The position numbers and the translations under genes are program-made. The notes under the pieces were generated by a model. It did no database searches. It saw nothing but the letters and a program-made list of their open reading frames with translations, and was not told the DNA's origin. A stretch of 64,000 nucleotides of DNA from Lutimaribacter saemankumensis (GTDB taxonomy: Bacteria; Pseudomonadota; Alphaproteobacteria; Rhodobacterales; Rhodobacteraceae), in the NCBI RefSeq assembly GCF_900100005.1, contig NZ_FNEB01000001.1, forward strand, positions 62,001 through 126,000. The letters run 5' to 3'. Below, one piece after another: positions 63,836-64,000 of the stretch (position 1 is the stretch's first letter; each line of letters begins with the position of its first letter).

Positions 63836-64000
63836 ATGCCAACAGATCGACAGCAGCCGGCCTTTGTCCTCGTGCGCCCGCAGATGGGCGAGAATATCGG
63901 GGGCGCGGCGCGGGCGATGTGGAATTTCGGACTGGACCGGATGCGCGTCGTGGCCCCGCGCGACGGCTGGCCCAACCAGCGGGCCGTGGCCATGGCGAGC
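63836..64000 (+). CDS. tRNA/rRNA 2'-O-methyltransferase (TrmJ/SpoU family), 3'-truncated
   Basis: Only the first 55 codons are inside the window. They give the SPOUT methyltransferase opening F-V-L-V-R-P-Q-M-G-E-N-I-G-G-A-A-R-A with N-F-G after it, typical of TrmJ, which methylates position 32 of tRNA. GGAG lies 7 bases before the ATG. The frame is open to the last base. Confidence 0.85.
   Translation, partial: MPTDRQQPAFVLVRPQMGENIGGAARAMWNFGLDRMRVVAPRDGWPNQRAVAMAS

Overview
The window reads as chromosomal DNA of a high-GC alphaproteobacterium, most likely Rhodobacteraceae (Roseobacter-type). Supporting signs are a ribosomal protein L21 with a helix-hairpin-helix tail followed by L27, obgE-proB-proA, a ChpT phosphotransferase, the olsB-olsA ornithine-lipid pair, two proteins with a VPLPA-type C-terminal sorting signal, TRAP and peptide-type ABC transporters, and a hmu haem-uptake locus. 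This is an inference from gene content; no rRNA gene is present.

Layout. 1-2607: end of a TRAP transporter and a LysR regulator. 2906-12055: a haem acquisition locus, with exbB-exbD-exbD-tonB, hemP and hmuVUTS on the minus strand and the receptor hmuR divergent. 12448-14627: a secreted elastin-like repeat protein, a VPLPA-CTERM protein and a LapG-like transglutaminase-fold protease. 15080-18935: a second TRAP transporter whose small permease is fused to a TM2-like and coiled-coil module. 19237-24883: three consecutive TULIP proteins related to clostridial P47/OrfX, a membrane protein and a VPLPA-CTERM protein. 24880-29596: a CRP-like regulator, divergent from an operon of PLP decarboxylase, unknown protein and class III nucleotidyl cyclase. 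29621-34456: MFS carrier, class II HMG-CoA reductase and a BisC/TorA-type molybdoenzyme. 34686-40231: a peptide-type ABC transporter. 40248-47247: a class V aminotransferase, RlmE, Ppx/GppA, a one-carbon methyl-transfer cluster and glucokinase. 47264-51058: response regulator, small oxidoreductase-like protein and hybrid kinase. 51459-52741: an AT-richer islet (DUF2971) beside tRNA-Ser(CGA). 52865-64000: housekeeping genes.

The most interesting region is 19.0-29.6 kb. P47/OrfX TULIP proteins are best known from botulinum toxin gene clusters. Here three paralogues form an alphaproteobacterial operon without a toxin. They end in a membrane protein and a sorted surface protein. Next to them are a CRP-family regulator that keeps the Arg-Glu-x-x-x-Arg recognition helix of E. 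coli CRP and a nucleotidyl cyclase. A CRP-like site (TGTGA-N6-ACACA) lies upstream of the first TULIP gene, so a cAMP-controlled TULIP system is a concrete hypothesis.

A second cross-locus signal is a shared operator-like motif, AACTTGACT-N4-TAGT, with identical spacing in the hmuS/hmuR divergent region and before the peptide-type ABC transporter. This suggests that the transporter is iron or haem regulated.
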